The notes: generated by a model not told the origin, from the letters alone. DNA of 64,000 nt from Lichenicoccus roseus (GCF_005844085.1 NZ_VCDI01000005.1:1-64000), one strand, 5' to 3'; numbered from the stretch's first letter, positions 53,519-62,849 are shown. A program made the numbers and translations.

Positions 53519-55033
53519 TCAGGCGGCGATCGTGGTCATGATCTTGCTGGTGGTGACGTCGCTGCCCGACAGCTCGGCCACGTGCGCGCGGTCGCGCAGG
53601 ATGACGACCCGGTCGGCATAGGCGGTGATCTCGTCGAGCTCGGACGAAATCACCAGCAGCGACAGCCCGTCCGCGCACAGCCGTTCGATCAGCCGGATGA
53701 TCTCGGCGTGCGCCCCGACGTCGATGCCGCGCGTCGGCTCGTCGAGGATCAGGAAGCGCGGCTCGGTCACCAGCCAGCGCGCCAGCAGCGCCTTCTGCTG
53801 GTTGCCGCCGGACAGGAACTGGATGGCGCGCTCGGCGTCCGGCGTGCGTATGTCGAGCATCCGGATGTAGCGCGCGGCGATCTCGTCGGTCTGGCGGCGG
53901 GGCATCCGGCGCAGCCAGCCGCGACGCGCCTGCAAGGCGAGGATGATGTTCTCGCGCACCGACAGCGAACCGACGATGCCCTCGGTCTTGCGCTCCTCCG
54001 GGCAGTAGCCGAAGCCGCGACGGATCGCCTCGCGCGGCGAGCGGATGTGCGTCGGCTTGCCGTCGATGGAAACCAGCCCGCGGCCGCTGCCGGTCTCGGC
54101 GCGCTCGATGCCGAACACCAGCTTGGCGGTCTCGGTACGGCCGGAACCGAGCAACCCGGCCACGCCGACGATCTCACCGCGTCGCACCGAAAGATCGAAT
54201 GGCGCCATGTAGCGGCGCTTGCCGTACTTCTCGAACCGCACCAGCGTCTCGCCGGCTTCGTTCTCGGGTTTATGGCGGTGCAGGGCGGTCTCGGACAGCT
54301 CGTGGCCGAGCATCATCTGCACCAGGTCGATGCGCGGCAACTCGCGCGTGAGGCGCTCGGCGACGCGGCGGCCGTTGCGCAGCACGGTGATGCGGTCGGA
54401 GATGGCGTAGACCTGGTCGAGGAAGTGGGTGACGAACACGATGGCCATGCCGCGCTCGCGCAACTGGCGCATGACGTCGAACAGCAGCGCCACTTCCTGG
54501 GTGTCCAGGCTGGCGGTGGGCTCGTCCAGGATCAATACGCGGGCGGACAGGTCGACAGCGCGGGCAATGGCGATGATCTGCTGCACCGCGACCGAGAGCT
54601 GGCCCAGCGGCGCCGCGACGTCGATCTTCAGCCCGTACTTGGCCACGATCTGGGCGGCCTGTTGGCGCATCCGCCGCTTGTCCACGAAACCCAGCCGCAT
54701 CGGCTGACGACCCAGGAACAGGTTGTCGGCGACCGACATGTTCCCGAGCAGGTTGACCTCCTGGTAGACGGTGCCGATCCCGAGCGCCGTCGCCTGGATG
54801 ACGTTGGCGGGCGAGATCTCCTGGCCGTCGAGCACGAAACGTCCGGAGTCTCGTCCGGTAAGGCCGGTCAGCACCTTGATCAGGGTGGACTTGCCGGCGC
54901 CGTTCTCGCCGAGCAGGGCATGCACCTCGCCGGCGTACAGATGCAGGTCGACCGCGTCGAGCGCCCGCACGCCGGGGTAGGTCTTGGTCAGGCCCTCGAT
55001 GGAGAGCAGGGGCTTGCGTTCAGGAACCTGCAT
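53519..55033 (-). CDS. Sugar ABC transporter ATP-binding protein (YtfR/RbsA-like)
   Basis: 504 residues with two fused nucleotide-binding domains. The first has LLGENGAGKSTLIKVLTG, LSVAVQQIIAIARAV and LILDEPTASLD; the second has the usual altered P-loop (GLLGSGRTETAKLVFG), LSGGNQQKALLARWL and LILDEPTRGID. This is the normal RbsA/AraG pattern. It is 27 bases after the binding-protein gene. Confidence 0.94.
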   Translation of the reverse strand: MQVPERKPLLSIEGLTKTYPGVRALDAVDLHLYAGEVHALLGENGAGKSTLIKVLTGLTGRDSGRFVLDGQEISPANVIQATALGIGTVYQEVNLLGNMSVADNLFLGRQPMRLGFVDKRRMRQQAAQIVAKYGLKIDVAAPLGQLSVAVQQIIAIARAVDLSARVLILDEPTASLDTQEVALLFDVMRQLRERGMAIVFVTHFLDQVYAISDRITVLRNGRRVAERLTRELPRIDLVQMMLGHELSETALHRHKPENEAGETLVRFEKYGKRRYMAPFDLSVRRGEIVGVAGLLGSGRTETAKLVFGIERAETGSGRGLVSIDGKPTHIRSPREAIRRGFGYCPEERKTEGIVGSLSVRENIILALQARRGWLRRMPRRQTDEIAARYIRMLDIRTPDAERAIQFLSGGNQQKALLARWLVTEPRFLILDEPTRGIDVGAHAEIIRLIERLCADGLSLLVISSELDEITAYADRVVILRDRAHVAELSGSDVTTSKIMTTIAA

Positions 55034-55060
55034 AGCCCCCGCTTCCCTGGCGGCCTGTCC

Positions 55061-56017
55061 TCAGTAGAGAGGCGCGCGACGCTTGTACTCGGCGGCAGCG
55101 GTCGCCGGCGTGTACAGGGTGGACGGCGTCTTGATCCACTTCTGCGGCTCGGTGCCGTTGCTCTTCAGCGCGATCAGCGCCTTCAGCGCCGGGCCGGCCA
55201 TGTCGGGAGACAGTTCCACGGTGCCGTTGGCCTCGCCGTTGGCCATCGCCTTGAACATGTCAGGCACGCCGTCGATCGACACCACCAGGATGTCCTTGCC
55301 CGGCTTCAGCCCGGCTTCCTTGATCGCCTGGATCGCGCCGATGCCCATGTCGTCGTTATGGGCAAACACCGCGCAGATGTTCTTGCCGCCATCCTCTGCC
55401 TTGATGAAGCTCTCCATCACCGTCTTGCCGCCGGAGCGGGTGAAGTCGCCGGACTGGCTGCGCACGATCTTCATGTCGGGATGCGCCGCGATGGCTTCCT
55501 CGAAGCCCTTCTTGCGGTTGATCGCCGGGCTGGAGCCGACGGTGCCCTGCAGCTCGACGATGCGGCACTTGTTGTTGGTCAGCTTGGCCAGGTGATCACC
55601 GATCATGTGGCCCTCGAGGACGGTGTCGGAGGTCACCGCGGCGGTGTAGAGCGTCGGATCGCTGGTATCGATCTGCCGGTCGAGCAGGAACACCGGCACC
55701 TTGGCGTCGCGCGCCTCGCGCAGCACCGAGTCCCAGCCGGTGGCGACCACCGGGGCGAGCAGGATGCCGTCGACGCCCTGGGCCACGAAGGAGCGGATCG
55801 CCTTGATCTCGTTCTCCTGCTTCTGCTGCGCGTCGGAGATGCGCAGGTTCACCTTGTCCTGGTGGGCTCGGAGCTTGGCGGTCTTGGTCTCGGCGGCGCG
55901 CCAGCCGGACTCCGAACCGACCTGCGCAAAGCCGACCACCATTTCGGCGGCCTGCGCGGTGCCGGCGGCGGCCATGATGCCGAGCGCCGTGACTGCCGCA
56001 ATCCTGTTGAGCTTCAT
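55061..56017 (-). CDS. Periplasmic sugar-binding protein (YtfQ-like)
   Basis: 318 residues with a signal peptide ending GTAQA. VGFAQVGSESGWRAAETKTA is the start of the YtfQ-type periplasmic-binding fold; DGILLAPVVATGWDSVLREA and AVFAHNDDMGIGAIQAIKEA follow. YtfQ binds galactofuranose in E. coli, but ligand in this group varies. AAGGAAA precedes the ATG. It is the first gene of the importer operon; a palindrome at 56078-56090 lies upstream. Confidence 0.9.
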   Translation of the reverse strand: MKLNRIAAVTALGIMAAAGTAQAAEMVVGFAQVGSESGWRAAETKTAKLRAHQDKVNLRISDAQQKQENEIKAIRSFVAQGVDGILLAPVVATGWDSVLREARDAKVPVFLLDRQIDTSDPTLYTAAVTSDTVLEGHMIGDHLAKLTNNKCRIVELQGTVGSSPAINRKKGFEEAIAAHPDMKIVRSQSGDFTRSGGKTVMESFIKAEDGGKNICAVFAHNDDMGIGAIQAIKEAGLKPGKDILVVSIDGVPDMFKAMANGEANGTVELSPDMAGPALKALIALKSNGTEPQKWIKTPSTLYTPATAAAEYKRRAPLY

Positions 56018-56077
56018 GACGTTTCCTTGTTCCCCTGCTCGAGCCCCGTCTCCGCGGCGCGTCCGGCAGCGCAACTA

Positions 56078-56090
56078 TTTGTCTGACAAA
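56078..56090. promoter_or_regulatory. Palindromic operator-like site TTTGTCTGACAAA
   Basis: A perfect 13-bp palindrome, TTTGTCTGACAAA, lies between the divergent importer operon and the epimerase-xylulokinase operon, in an A+T-rich patch. TTGTCNGACAA-like sites are typical of FadR-branch GntR regulators of sugar and sugar-acid genes. No GntR gene is encoded in this window, so the regulator would lie elsewhere. Confidence 0.5.
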
Positions 56091-56221
56091 CCAGTGCTGT
56101 CAAGCGGAGTTTGTGGTGCACCCCTTGACCGCGACGACGCCGCGCCGCTGATATCGCCGACATAAAAAACGCGGGTCCGGGGCCGGACGCCTCCAACCGC
56201 CACAGGAGAGGACGCGATCCC

Positions 56222-57127
56222 ATGGACAATCCGGTCACGAACAAGCTGGGCGTTCACGCCTTCGTCTGGACCGCAGGCTGGAATCGCCAGGACGCCGCCT
56301 ATGCCATCGGCCAGACCGCGGAACTCGGCTACGACCTGATCGAGGCGTCGGTGATGGACTTCACCACCGTCGACGTCGCCGAAACCCGGCGCGAGCTCGA
56401 GCGCAGCGGCATCGGCATCACCATGTCGTTCGGCCTGGACGGCTCCATGGATATCTCGAGCGAGGATCCCGATCGCATCAAGCGGGGCGAGCGCCAGCTT
56501 GCCGAGACCATCTCGGTGGCGCGCGATCTCGGCGCCACGCATCTGTGCGGCATCCTGTATTCGGCGTTCCAGAAGTATGCGGTGCCGCCGACCCAGAAGG
56601 GGATCGAGAATTCCATCGAGGTGATCCGCCGGGTGGCGAAGCAGGCGGCGGCGAGCAACATCATCCTCGGCATGGAGGTGGTGAACCGCTACGAGACCAA
56701 CATCCTCAACACCGCAGCGCAGGGCGTCGAGTTCTGCAAGCGCGTCGGCGAACCGAACGTCAGGGTGCATCTCGACTGCTACCACATGAATATCGAAGAA
56801 GCCGACGTTGCCGCCGCGATCGTGCAGACCGGCGAGTACCTCGGCTATTTCCACACCGGCGATTCCAACCGCGGCTATCTGGGGTCGGGCTCGATCGAGT
56901 TCGGCAGGGTATTCCGTGCCCTGGTGGCGTCCGGATATGCGGGTCCGATCACCTTCGAATCGTTCTCCTCGGCGGTCGTCGGCCAGCCGCTGGAGGGCAT
57001 CCTCGGCATATGGCGCAACCTCTGGGATGACGGGCGCGATCTGGCGCGCCACGCCAAGCTGTTCACCGAGGCGCACCTGAAGGCCGCGCAGGAGGCGGCC
57101 CGGCGGCGGCCGACAGTGCTCGGCTGA
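56222..57127 (+). CDS. TIM-barrel sugar isomerase/epimerase (ketose 3-epimerase type)
   Basis: 301 residues. NKLGVHAFVWTAGWNRQDAA starts the AP-endonuclease-2-like fold; metal ligands are expected in GMEVVNRYE (Glu), VHLDCYHMN (Asp, His), and FESFSS (Glu). The pattern resembles D-tagatose/D-psicose 3-epimerases. With xylulokinase nine bases downstream it could convert D-ribulose to D-xylulose or another ketose pair. The substrate is inferred. Confidence 0.82.
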   Translation: MDNPVTNKLGVHAFVWTAGWNRQDAAYAIGQTAELGYDLIEASVMDFTTVDVAETRRELERSGIGITMSFGLDGSMDISSEDPDRIKRGERQLAETISVARDLGATHLCGILYSAFQKYAVPPTQKGIENSIEVIRRVAKQAAASNIILGMEVVNRYETNILNTAAQGVEFCKRVGEPNVRVHLDCYHMNIEEADVAAAIVQTGEYLGYFHTGDSNRGYLGSGSIEFGRVFRALVASGYAGPITFESFSSAVVGQPLEGILGIWRNLWDDGRDLARHAKLFTEAHLKAAQEAARRRPTVLG

Positions 57128-57135
57128 CATCGCGC

Positions 57136-58620
57136 GTGACCACCGCCGGCGCGGTGTTCCTCGGCATCGACCTCGGAACGTCCGCGGTCAAGGCGTTGCT
57201 CGCCGACATGGACCAGGCGGTCGTGGCGACGGCTTCGGTGCCGCTGGCGACCTCGAGGCCGCGACCGGACTGGTCGGAGCAGTCGCCGCAGGACTGGTGG
57301 GCGGCGGTGGGCGAGGTTGTCGCCCGGCTGCGGCGGGCGGCGCCCGATGCCATGGCGCAGGTGCAGGGCGTCGGCCTGTCCGGGCAGATGCATGGGCTGG
57401 TGCTGCTGGATGCGGAGGGCGCCGTCCTGCGCCCCGCGATCCTGTGGAACGACAGCCGCGCCGCCGACGAGGCCGCGCAGCTCGCATCGGATCATCCGGA
57501 CCTGGCGGACCTCGCGGGGGTGGCGCACTCGACCAGCTTCTGGCCTGCCAAGCTGCTCTGGCTCGCGCATCACCAGCCGGAGATCCTCGGCCGCACCCGG
57601 CACATGATGTTGCCGAAGGACTATCTCCGCTGGCGCATGACCGGCCGCTACCAGACGGACGGCTGCGACGCCGGCGGGACGGCCCTGCTCGACGTGTCCC
57701 GCCGCGACTGGTCTGCACCGATCATCGAGGTGTGCAACGTGGACCGCGCCGTGCTGCCGGAGATCGTCGAGGGCAGCCAGGCCGCGTCGCTGCTTGCCCC
57801 GGAGATTGCCGCCGCGTGGGGCATCTCGACGGCGCGCGTCGTCGTTGCCGGCGGCGGCGGCGACAGCGCGACCGGCGCGATCGGCATCGGGGCGATCGCG
57901 GACGGCGACGCCTATATCTCCCTCGGCACCTCGGCGCAGCTGTTCGTCACCACCGATCGCTACCGTCCGGCGGTCGAGGCCGGCGTGCAGAGCTTCGCGC
58001 ACGCCCTGCCCGATCGCTGGTTCCAGGCCGGCGCGGTGCTGAACGGCGCCAGCGCCCTGGCCTGGGCGACACGCCTGTTCGGCGAGGCCGATCCGGCCGC
58101 GCTGCTCGCCGAGGCCGAGGCCAGACCGGCGGGTCCGGGCCGGCTGCTGTTCCTGCCCTACCTGACCGGCGAGCGCTGTCCGCATAACGACCCGTATGCC
58201 CGCGGCGTGCTGTTCGGCCTCACCCCCGCCTCGTCGCGCGCCGAGATCGTGCAGGCCGTGCTCGAAGGTGTCGCCTGCAGCCTCGCCGACGCGCTCGCCT
58301 GCCTGGCCCGGGCCGGCACCGTCATCGAGGAGGCCGCGATCGTCGGCGGCGGCGCACGCAGCTTGTTCTGGACCCGGATCATCGCCGACGTCGTCGGACT
58401 GCCGATCGTACGCTACGCCGGCAGCGAGACCGGACCGGCATTCGGCGCCGCCCGGTTGGCGCGCCTCGCGGTGACCGGCGAGCCGACCGAGCAGGTCTGC
58501 GGCAAGCCGCCGGTGCTGGACCGCACGCTCCCGGATCCCGCCCGCCACGCCGCCTATGGCGTTGCCCTGTCGCGCTTCAGGTCGCTGTACGGCGCGCTGC
58601 GCAGCGAGTTTCGAAACTGA
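57136..58620 (+). CDS. xylB: Xylulokinase
   Basis: 494 residues of the FGGY family. FLGIDLGTSAVKALLADMD, VGLSGQMHGLVLLDAEG, and LWNDSRAADEAAQL fit the N-terminal domain; GGGGDSATGAIGIG and ISLGTSAQLFVTTDRYRPA fit the C-terminal ATP-binding one. It phosphorylates D-xylulose for the pentose phosphate pathway. It follows the epimerase by eight bases and is followed by the second PAS-LuxR gene after five bases. Confidence 0.92.
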   Translation: MTTAGAVFLGIDLGTSAVKALLADMDQAVVATASVPLATSRPRPDWSEQSPQDWWAAVGEVVARLRRAAPDAMAQVQGVGLSGQMHGLVLLDAEGAVLRPAILWNDSRAADEAAQLASDHPDLADLAGVAHSTSFWPAKLLWLAHHQPEILGRTRHMMLPKDYLRWRMTGRYQTDGCDAGGTALLDVSRRDWSAPIIEVCNVDRAVLPEIVEGSQAASLLAPEIAAAWGISTARVVVAGGGGDSATGAIGIGAIADGDAYISLGTSAQLFVTTDRYRPAVEAGVQSFAHALPDRWFQAGAVLNGASALAWATRLFGEADPAALLAEAEARPAGPGRLLFLPYLTGERCPHNDPYARGVLFGLTPASSRAEIVQAVLEGVACSLADALACLARAGTVIEEAAIVGGGARSLFWTRIIADVVGLPIVRYAGSETGPAFGAARLARLAVTGEPTEQVCGKPPVLDRTLPDPARHAAYGVALSRFRSLYGALRSEFRN

Positions 58621-58625
58621 ACCGG

Positions 58626-60191
58626 ATGCAGCCCGTGCGTTGCAGCCGCATGTCCGGAACCATTCCCGCCGAACAGACGCACCGCGCCCAGCTGCAGCAG
58701 ATCATCGTCGGCCTCACCGACGGCGTGATCATGCTCGGTCCCGACCGCACCATCGCCTGGGCCAACGAGGCGGCACTGGCCATGCACGGCGCACACTCGC
58801 TCAAGGATCTCGGCGGCACCGTCGCCGGCTACCGCGCCGCCTTCACGCTGCGCTACCGCAGCCGGCAGCGGCTGGCGGCGAGCGACTATCCGATGCATCG
58901 GCTGCTCGCCGGCGAGGCGTTCAACGAGCTCGTGGTCGAGGTGGTCCCGTCCGGCGAGGCCAATGGCGGCGGCCGGCACTGGGTCCACCGCGCCCGCGGC
59001 CTGGTGCTGAGGGACCAGGCCGGAGGGCGCGACTGCCTGGTGCTGATCCTGGAGGACCTCACCGAGCAGTATGATGCCGAGGAGCGCTTCGAGCGTGCGT
59101 TCGGTGCCAACCCGGCGCCGGCCATCATCGTGCGTCTGACCGACATGCGCTACGTCAAGGTGAACCAGGGCTTCCTGGAACTGACCGGTCATAGCAGGGG
59201 CGCGGTGATCGGACGCTCGATCCACGAGATCGACGTGCTGCACGGCGCCACCCACCGCGAGACCGCGATCCGCCACCTGCATGCCGGCACCACCATTCCG
59301 CAGATGGAGGCCTGCCTGAAGCTGGCCGACGGCAGCGAACGGTTCGTCATCGTCGCCGGGCAGCCGATCGAGGTCGGTCACGCCGACTGCATGCTGTTCA
59401 GCTTCGCCGACCTGCACGCACGCAAGCGCGCGGAGGACACGCTGCGCCACAGCGAGGCCCGGTTCTCTCTGGCCTTCCGGATGGCGCCGGGGCCGATGGC
59501 GATCATGGCGCTGGATGGGCTGCGCCTGCTGGATGTGAACGATGCCTTCACCGCCGCCACCGGTTGGCGCCGCGAGGAGGTGATCGGCCGTGGCGAGGCC
59601 GAGCTCGAATTATGGGGCAGCGGCGACGCGCGTGCCGAGGTGGGCAAGCTGGTGACCCATACCGGCAGCTTCCGCGGCCTGGATGTCGAGCTGAGAACCC
59701 GCGATGGCGGCTACAAGGACTATCTGCTTTCCGCCGAGACCGTCACCATCCACGACCAGCCCTGCCTGCTGACGGTGATGGTCGATATCACCGAGCGCAA
59801 GCGCACCGAGGTGGAGTTGCTGGCGGCGGTCGAGGCGGTGATGCACGACACCTCATGGTTCGGACACCGCATCGTCGAGAAGCTGACGACGATCACCCGC
59901 ACGCGCACTTCGCCGAAGGCCGCCCGCGAACTTGCCGCTCTCACGCCCAAGGTGCGCGAAGTGCTCGACCTGGTCGCAGCGGGCCACCCGGACGACGCGA
60001 TCGCCAGCAGGCTCGGCATCAGCCGGAACACGGTGCGCAATCACCTTGCCGTGATCTACCGCACGCTCGACGTGCACCGGCGCAGCGACGTGGTGATCTG
60101 GGCACGGGAGACCGGGCTGCCGGCTTCGCGCAAGCCCGTGCAGAACCGGCAGAATTCGAAACAGCCGACGCGCCGCCTGGTGCATGAATAG
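58626..60191 (+). CDS. Triple-PAS LuxR-type regulator, second paralogue
   Basis: 521 residues, the same architecture as 23310-25211: PAS1 with GVIMLGPDRTIAWANEAAL, PAS2 with NPAPAIIVRLTDMRYVKVNQ, PAS3, then a LuxR-type helix-turn-helix at about 435-500 (LTPKVREVLDLVAAGHPDDA, SRNTVRNHLAVIYRTLDVHR). It ends VIWARETGLPASRKPVQNRQ plus a short tail. Two starts, 58626 and 58650, are possible. It starts five bases after xylB, perhaps inheriting its transcript, and is followed by a stress-protein set. Confidence 0.87.
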   Translation: MQPVRCSRMSGTIPAEQTHRAQLQQIIVGLTDGVIMLGPDRTIAWANEAALAMHGAHSLKDLGGTVAGYRAAFTLRYRSRQRLAASDYPMHRLLAGEAFNELVVEVVPSGEANGGGRHWVHRARGLVLRDQAGGRDCLVLILEDLTEQYDAEERFERAFGANPAPAIIVRLTDMRYVKVNQGFLELTGHSRGAVIGRSIHEIDVLHGATHRETAIRHLHAGTTIPQMEACLKLADGSERFVIVAGQPIEVGHADCMLFSFADLHARKRAEDTLRHSEARFSLAFRMAPGPMAIMALDGLRLLDVNDAFTAATGWRREEVIGRGEAELELWGSGDARAEVGKLVTHTGSFRGLDVELRTRDGGYKDYLLSAETVTIHDQPCLLTVMVDITERKRTEVELLAAVEAVMHDTSWFGHRIVEKLTTITRTRTSPKAARELAALTPKVREVLDLVAAGHPDDAIASRLGISRNTVRNHLAVIYRTLDVHRRSDVVIWARETGLPASRKPVQNRQNSKQPTRRLVHE

Positions 60192-60347
60192 TATTTCATG
60201 GTACTTCCAGACTAGAGCGTTGCAGCAAATCTGACAGAATTCGGCCTGTTTTCTTTTAGAACTTTCCCTCCCAGTTTGCTTTCACGCCGGCACACAGGAA
60301 GCCTGGCGACCGACTGTGATCTGCAATCTGCGAGGAGACACCCACAA

Positions 60348-61145
60348 ATGACCGATGAGACAATCGTAGCCGTATTCGACGAGCCCGCGCACGCGGAGGC
60401 CGCCAAGCGCGATCTTCTGGCGGCCGGCATTCCTGCCGAGGCGATCAGCCACTATGCCGGCTCGACCACCGAGGCGCGTTCGGCCTCCACGGTAGCGCCA
60501 GCACAGGAGCAAGGCTTCTGGTCGCGTCTGCTCGGTGGCGAGCCCGACCATCATCCGTCCGTGTTCGACCGCAGTGTCGAGAGCGGCTCAACCGTGCTGA
60601 CGGTTCGCACCCCGGCGCAGCACGTCGAGTCCGTCGGCGGAATCCTCGAGCGTCACAACCCGATCGATCTCGACGAGCGCGCCGGCGCCTATGGTGCGAC
60701 GCAGGACGCACCGGCACAGGATTACCGGAGCACGGCTGCGCCGGTCGCCACCCGCGGCGAGGATGCCGCCTCGTTGCAGTTGTCCGAGGAGCGTCTCGAA
60801 GTCGGCAAGCGGCTGGTCAACCGCGGCACCACGCGGGTGCGTCGCTACGTTACCGAGATCCCGGTTGAGCAGCAGGTCAGGCTGCATGACGAGACCGTCG
60901 GCATCGAGCGCGTTCCGGTCACCGATGGCCGTCCGGTATCCGAGGCAGCCTTCACCGACCGGACCATCGAGATGACGGAGAGTTCGGAAGAGGCAGTCGT
61001 CGGCAAGACCGCGCATGTCTATGAAGAGGTCGCGCTGCGCCGCCAGGAAGCCGAGCGGGTCGAGACGGTGCGCGACACCGTGCGCCGCGAGGATGTCGAG
61101 GTGACCGAGGCTCCGGATACGCTTCGTACTCCGAAGAAAATCTGA
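60348..61145 (+). CDS. YflT-like plus DUF2382 stress protein
   Basis: 265 residues. The first part (ETIVAVFDEPAHAEAAKRDL) is a general-stress protein 17M/YflT-like domain; the C-terminal part carries the DUF2382 (YsnF/AvaK) pattern LQLSEERLEVGKRLVNRGTT and VEQQVRLHDETVGIERVPV, with TAHVYEEVALRRQEAERVET closing. YsnF-type proteins are general-stress proteins with unknown mechanism. AGGAGA precedes the ATG. A weak AGAAC-N16-CTTT sequence lies upstream. Confidence 0.85.
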   Translation: MTDETIVAVFDEPAHAEAAKRDLLAAGIPAEAISHYAGSTTEARSASTVAPAQEQGFWSRLLGGEPDHHPSVFDRSVESGSTVLTVRTPAQHVESVGGILERHNPIDLDERAGAYGATQDAPAQDYRSTAAPVATRGEDAASLQLSEERLEVGKRLVNRGTTRVRRYVTEIPVEQQVRLHDETVGIERVPVTDGRPVSEAAFTDRTIEMTESSEEAVVGKTAHVYEEVALRRQEAERVETVRDTVRREDVEVTEAPDTLRTPKKI

Positions 61146-61171
61146 AATCCGGTTGCACAAGGAATATGCCC

Positions 61172-61519
61172 ATGAGATCCATTCCTCTCGCCCTGGCGGC
61201 CGCGCTGATCGCCACCGCCGCCTCCGCCCAGACCACTACGAACAACGGCGCCGCGACGAACAACGGCACCGCGGCGGCAAGCGGCGACAACAACCAGGCG
61301 GTCGCGACGACCAGCGCCGATGCGCCGCAGCCTGCGCATGGCGCCAACTCGTTCAGCCATGGCGAGGCCCGCCGGCGCATCACGGCGCACGGCTTCCAGA
61401 AGGTGGCCTCCCTGCACAAGGACGCCAACGGCGTGTGGTGGGGCCAGGGCATGAAGGACGGCCAGCAGGTTCGCGTCTGGCTGGATTACAAGGGCAACGT
61501 CGGCCAGCAGCAGCCGTAA
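61172..61519 (+). CDS. Small secreted protein, PepSY-like
   Basis: 115 residues with a signal peptide (MRSIPLALAAALIATAASA). A low-complexity Thr/Asn/Ala stretch (QTTTNNGAATNNGTAAAS) leads into HGEARRRITAHGFQKVASLH and WWGQGMKDGQQVRVWLDYKG, which resembles the small PepSY/YPEB-like periplasmic fold. The second of two close ATGs (61172, eight bases after AAGGA) is preferred. It probably shares a transcript with the genes on either side. Confidence 0.65.
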   Translation: MRSIPLALAAALIATAASAQTTTNNGAATNNGTAAASGDNNQAVATTSADAPQPAHGANSFSHGEARRRITAHGFQKVASLHKDANGVWWGQGMKDGQQVRVWLDYKGNVGQQQP

Positions 61520-61564
61520 CGCAGACGCCTTCCCGCATCGCAACCCCAGCATCAGGAGGCCTGC

Positions 61565-62215
61565 ATGGCCATTCGCACGTTCACGCATCTCTACGACGAC
61601 TACGCAGAAGCCGAGCAGACTGTGCAGGCGCTGGAGGCGGCTGGCGTGCCGCATTCCGACATCAGCATCGTGGGCAACAATGTCGATGACCGCCACGCCT
61701 CGACCGGCCGCACGGCCACGACGGGCACGACCGCCGGCACGGTCGCTCACGACGCGATCGCCCACGATGGAGAGCCGAACCGTGCGGCGACCGGCGCCAC
61801 TACCGGCACCCTGGTCGGCACCGGCGTCGGCCTGTTGACCGGGCTCGGCCTGCTGGCGATCCCGGGCGTAGGCCCGGTGGTCGCAGCCGGCTGGCTGGTG
61901 GCGACGGTGACCGGTGCCGGCATCGGAGCTGCCGGCGGCGGCCTGCTCGGCTCGCTGGTGCATGCCGGCGTGCCTGAGGAGCACGCCCACGCCTACGCAG
62001 AGGGCGTGCGGCGCGGCGGCACGCTGGTCAGCGTGCGTGGCGATGATAGCCAGGCGGTCACCATCGAGGAGATCCTCGCCGGTCGGCAGGTCCGGGCAGT
62101 CGATCTCGACACCCGTCGCGCCGACTTCCGCACCGGCGGTTGGGATCGCTTCGATGAGACCTCGCCACACTACACCGCGGAGCAGCTCGACGCGGAGCGT
62201 CGCCGCCGCGTCTAG
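61565..62215 (+). CDS. YflT-like general stress protein with glycine-zipper region
   Basis: 216 residues. IRTFTHLYDDYAEAEQTVQA and VPHSDISIVGNN match the 17M/YflT-like stress domain. The middle carries Thr/Gly-rich repeats and two hydrophobic segments (GTGVGLLTGLGLLAIPGVGP, VVAAGWLVATVTGAGIGAAG). HAYAEGVRRGGTLVSVRGDD and AVTIEEILAG resemble the typical conclusion. It probably associates with the membrane. AGGAGG precedes the ATG. Confidence 0.8.
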   Translation: MAIRTFTHLYDDYAEAEQTVQALEAAGVPHSDISIVGNNVDDRHASTGRTATTGTTAGTVAHDAIAHDGEPNRAATGATTGTLVGTGVGLLTGLGLLAIPGVGPVVAAGWLVATVTGAGIGAAGGGLLGSLVHAGVPEEHAHAYAEGVRRGGTLVSVRGDDSQAVTIEEILAGRQVRAVDLDTRRADFRTGGWDRFDETSPHYTAEQLDAERRRRV

Positions 62216-62231
62216 CAGACCGCGATAAAAC

Positions 62232-62259
62232 GCCGCAGTCCGGGCAACCGGGCTGCGGC
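62232..62259 (+). terminator. Hairpin with GCAA tetraloop
   Basis: A 12-bp stem GCCGCAG-T-CCGG / CCGG-G-CTGCGGC closed by a GCAA tetraloop lies 16 bases after the stress-gene stop. There is no U tract. It may protect the 3' end of the stress mRNA or act as a Rho-type terminator. Confidence 0.6.
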
Positions 62260-62296
62260 ACGCGGGTTCGACCGCTGCTTGCTACCGGTGGATGAA

Positions 62297-62827
62297 ATGC
62301 GCGGCGCCGATCCCGTGAATAACGAACTTGAGGTTGGCTTCAATGCCGATTTCGAGAAGCGCTGGCACGGCGCCGAACTTGTCGGCCGCGTATTGATGAT
62401 GATGTTCGTGTTGGCGGCGGTTACCGGACTGCTCGGAAACGGTCCACTCGACCATCACACCCTGCTTTCCTCGCCCGAAGCGCTACCGGCCGACTCGCGG
62501 CTCGCCATCGATTACGAGCCCGCGGTGCGCTATGGCACCGGCACCCAGATCACCTTCCATCTTGGCGCGCGGTCCGGAGCAGATACTGTCCGGCTGTTCC
62601 TTGGGTCGAACATCGTGGAGCCGTTCGGTCTGCAACAGATCGCGCCGCAGCCGCAGCGATCGGTAGCGACCCATGACGGGATGGTGCTCACCTTCCCGGT
62701 GCCGCCCGGCGCGTCCGACGTGCTGGTCCGGGTGATGGCAAAACCGGGCACCGTCGGGCCGGTGGGACTGCTGGCGCGCGAAGACGACGGCGTCGAGCTG
62801 CGTTGGCGCCAGTGGGTGCTGCCATGA
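62297..62827 (+). CDS. Hypothetical membrane-anchored protein paired with DUF421
   Basis: 176 residues. One hydrophobic segment (LVGRVLMMMFVLAAVTGLLG) near residues 30-50 suggests a signal anchor, with an extracytoplasmic domain of about 120 residues that is beta-rich (YGTGTQITFHLGARSG, VLTFPVPPGASDVLVRVMA). I do not recognise the family. It lies 22 bases before the DUF421 gene and is probably its partner. A TTG at 62279 is an alternative start. Confidence 0.6.
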   Translation: MRGADPVNNELEVGFNADFEKRWHGAELVGRVLMMMFVLAAVTGLLGNGPLDHHTLLSSPEALPADSRLAIDYEPAVRYGTGTQITFHLGARSGADTVRLFLGSNIVEPFGLQQIAPQPQRSVATHDGMVLTFPVPPGASDVLVRVMAKPGTVGPVGLLAREDDGVELRWRQWVLP

Positions 62828-62849
62828 TCGTCACCCGGGGGACACCCTC

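Noticed and set aside
52901-56086. A 1061-codon open frame on the plus strand across the sugar importer genes
   Set aside because: It is antisense to four clear ABC transporter genes, has no recognisable domain and has the codon pattern expected from the wobble bias of high-GC genes on the other strand.
60240-60300. An EcfG promoter before the DUF2382 gene
   Set aside because: AGAAC-N16-CTTT has mismatches in both elements, so it is mentioned only as weak.
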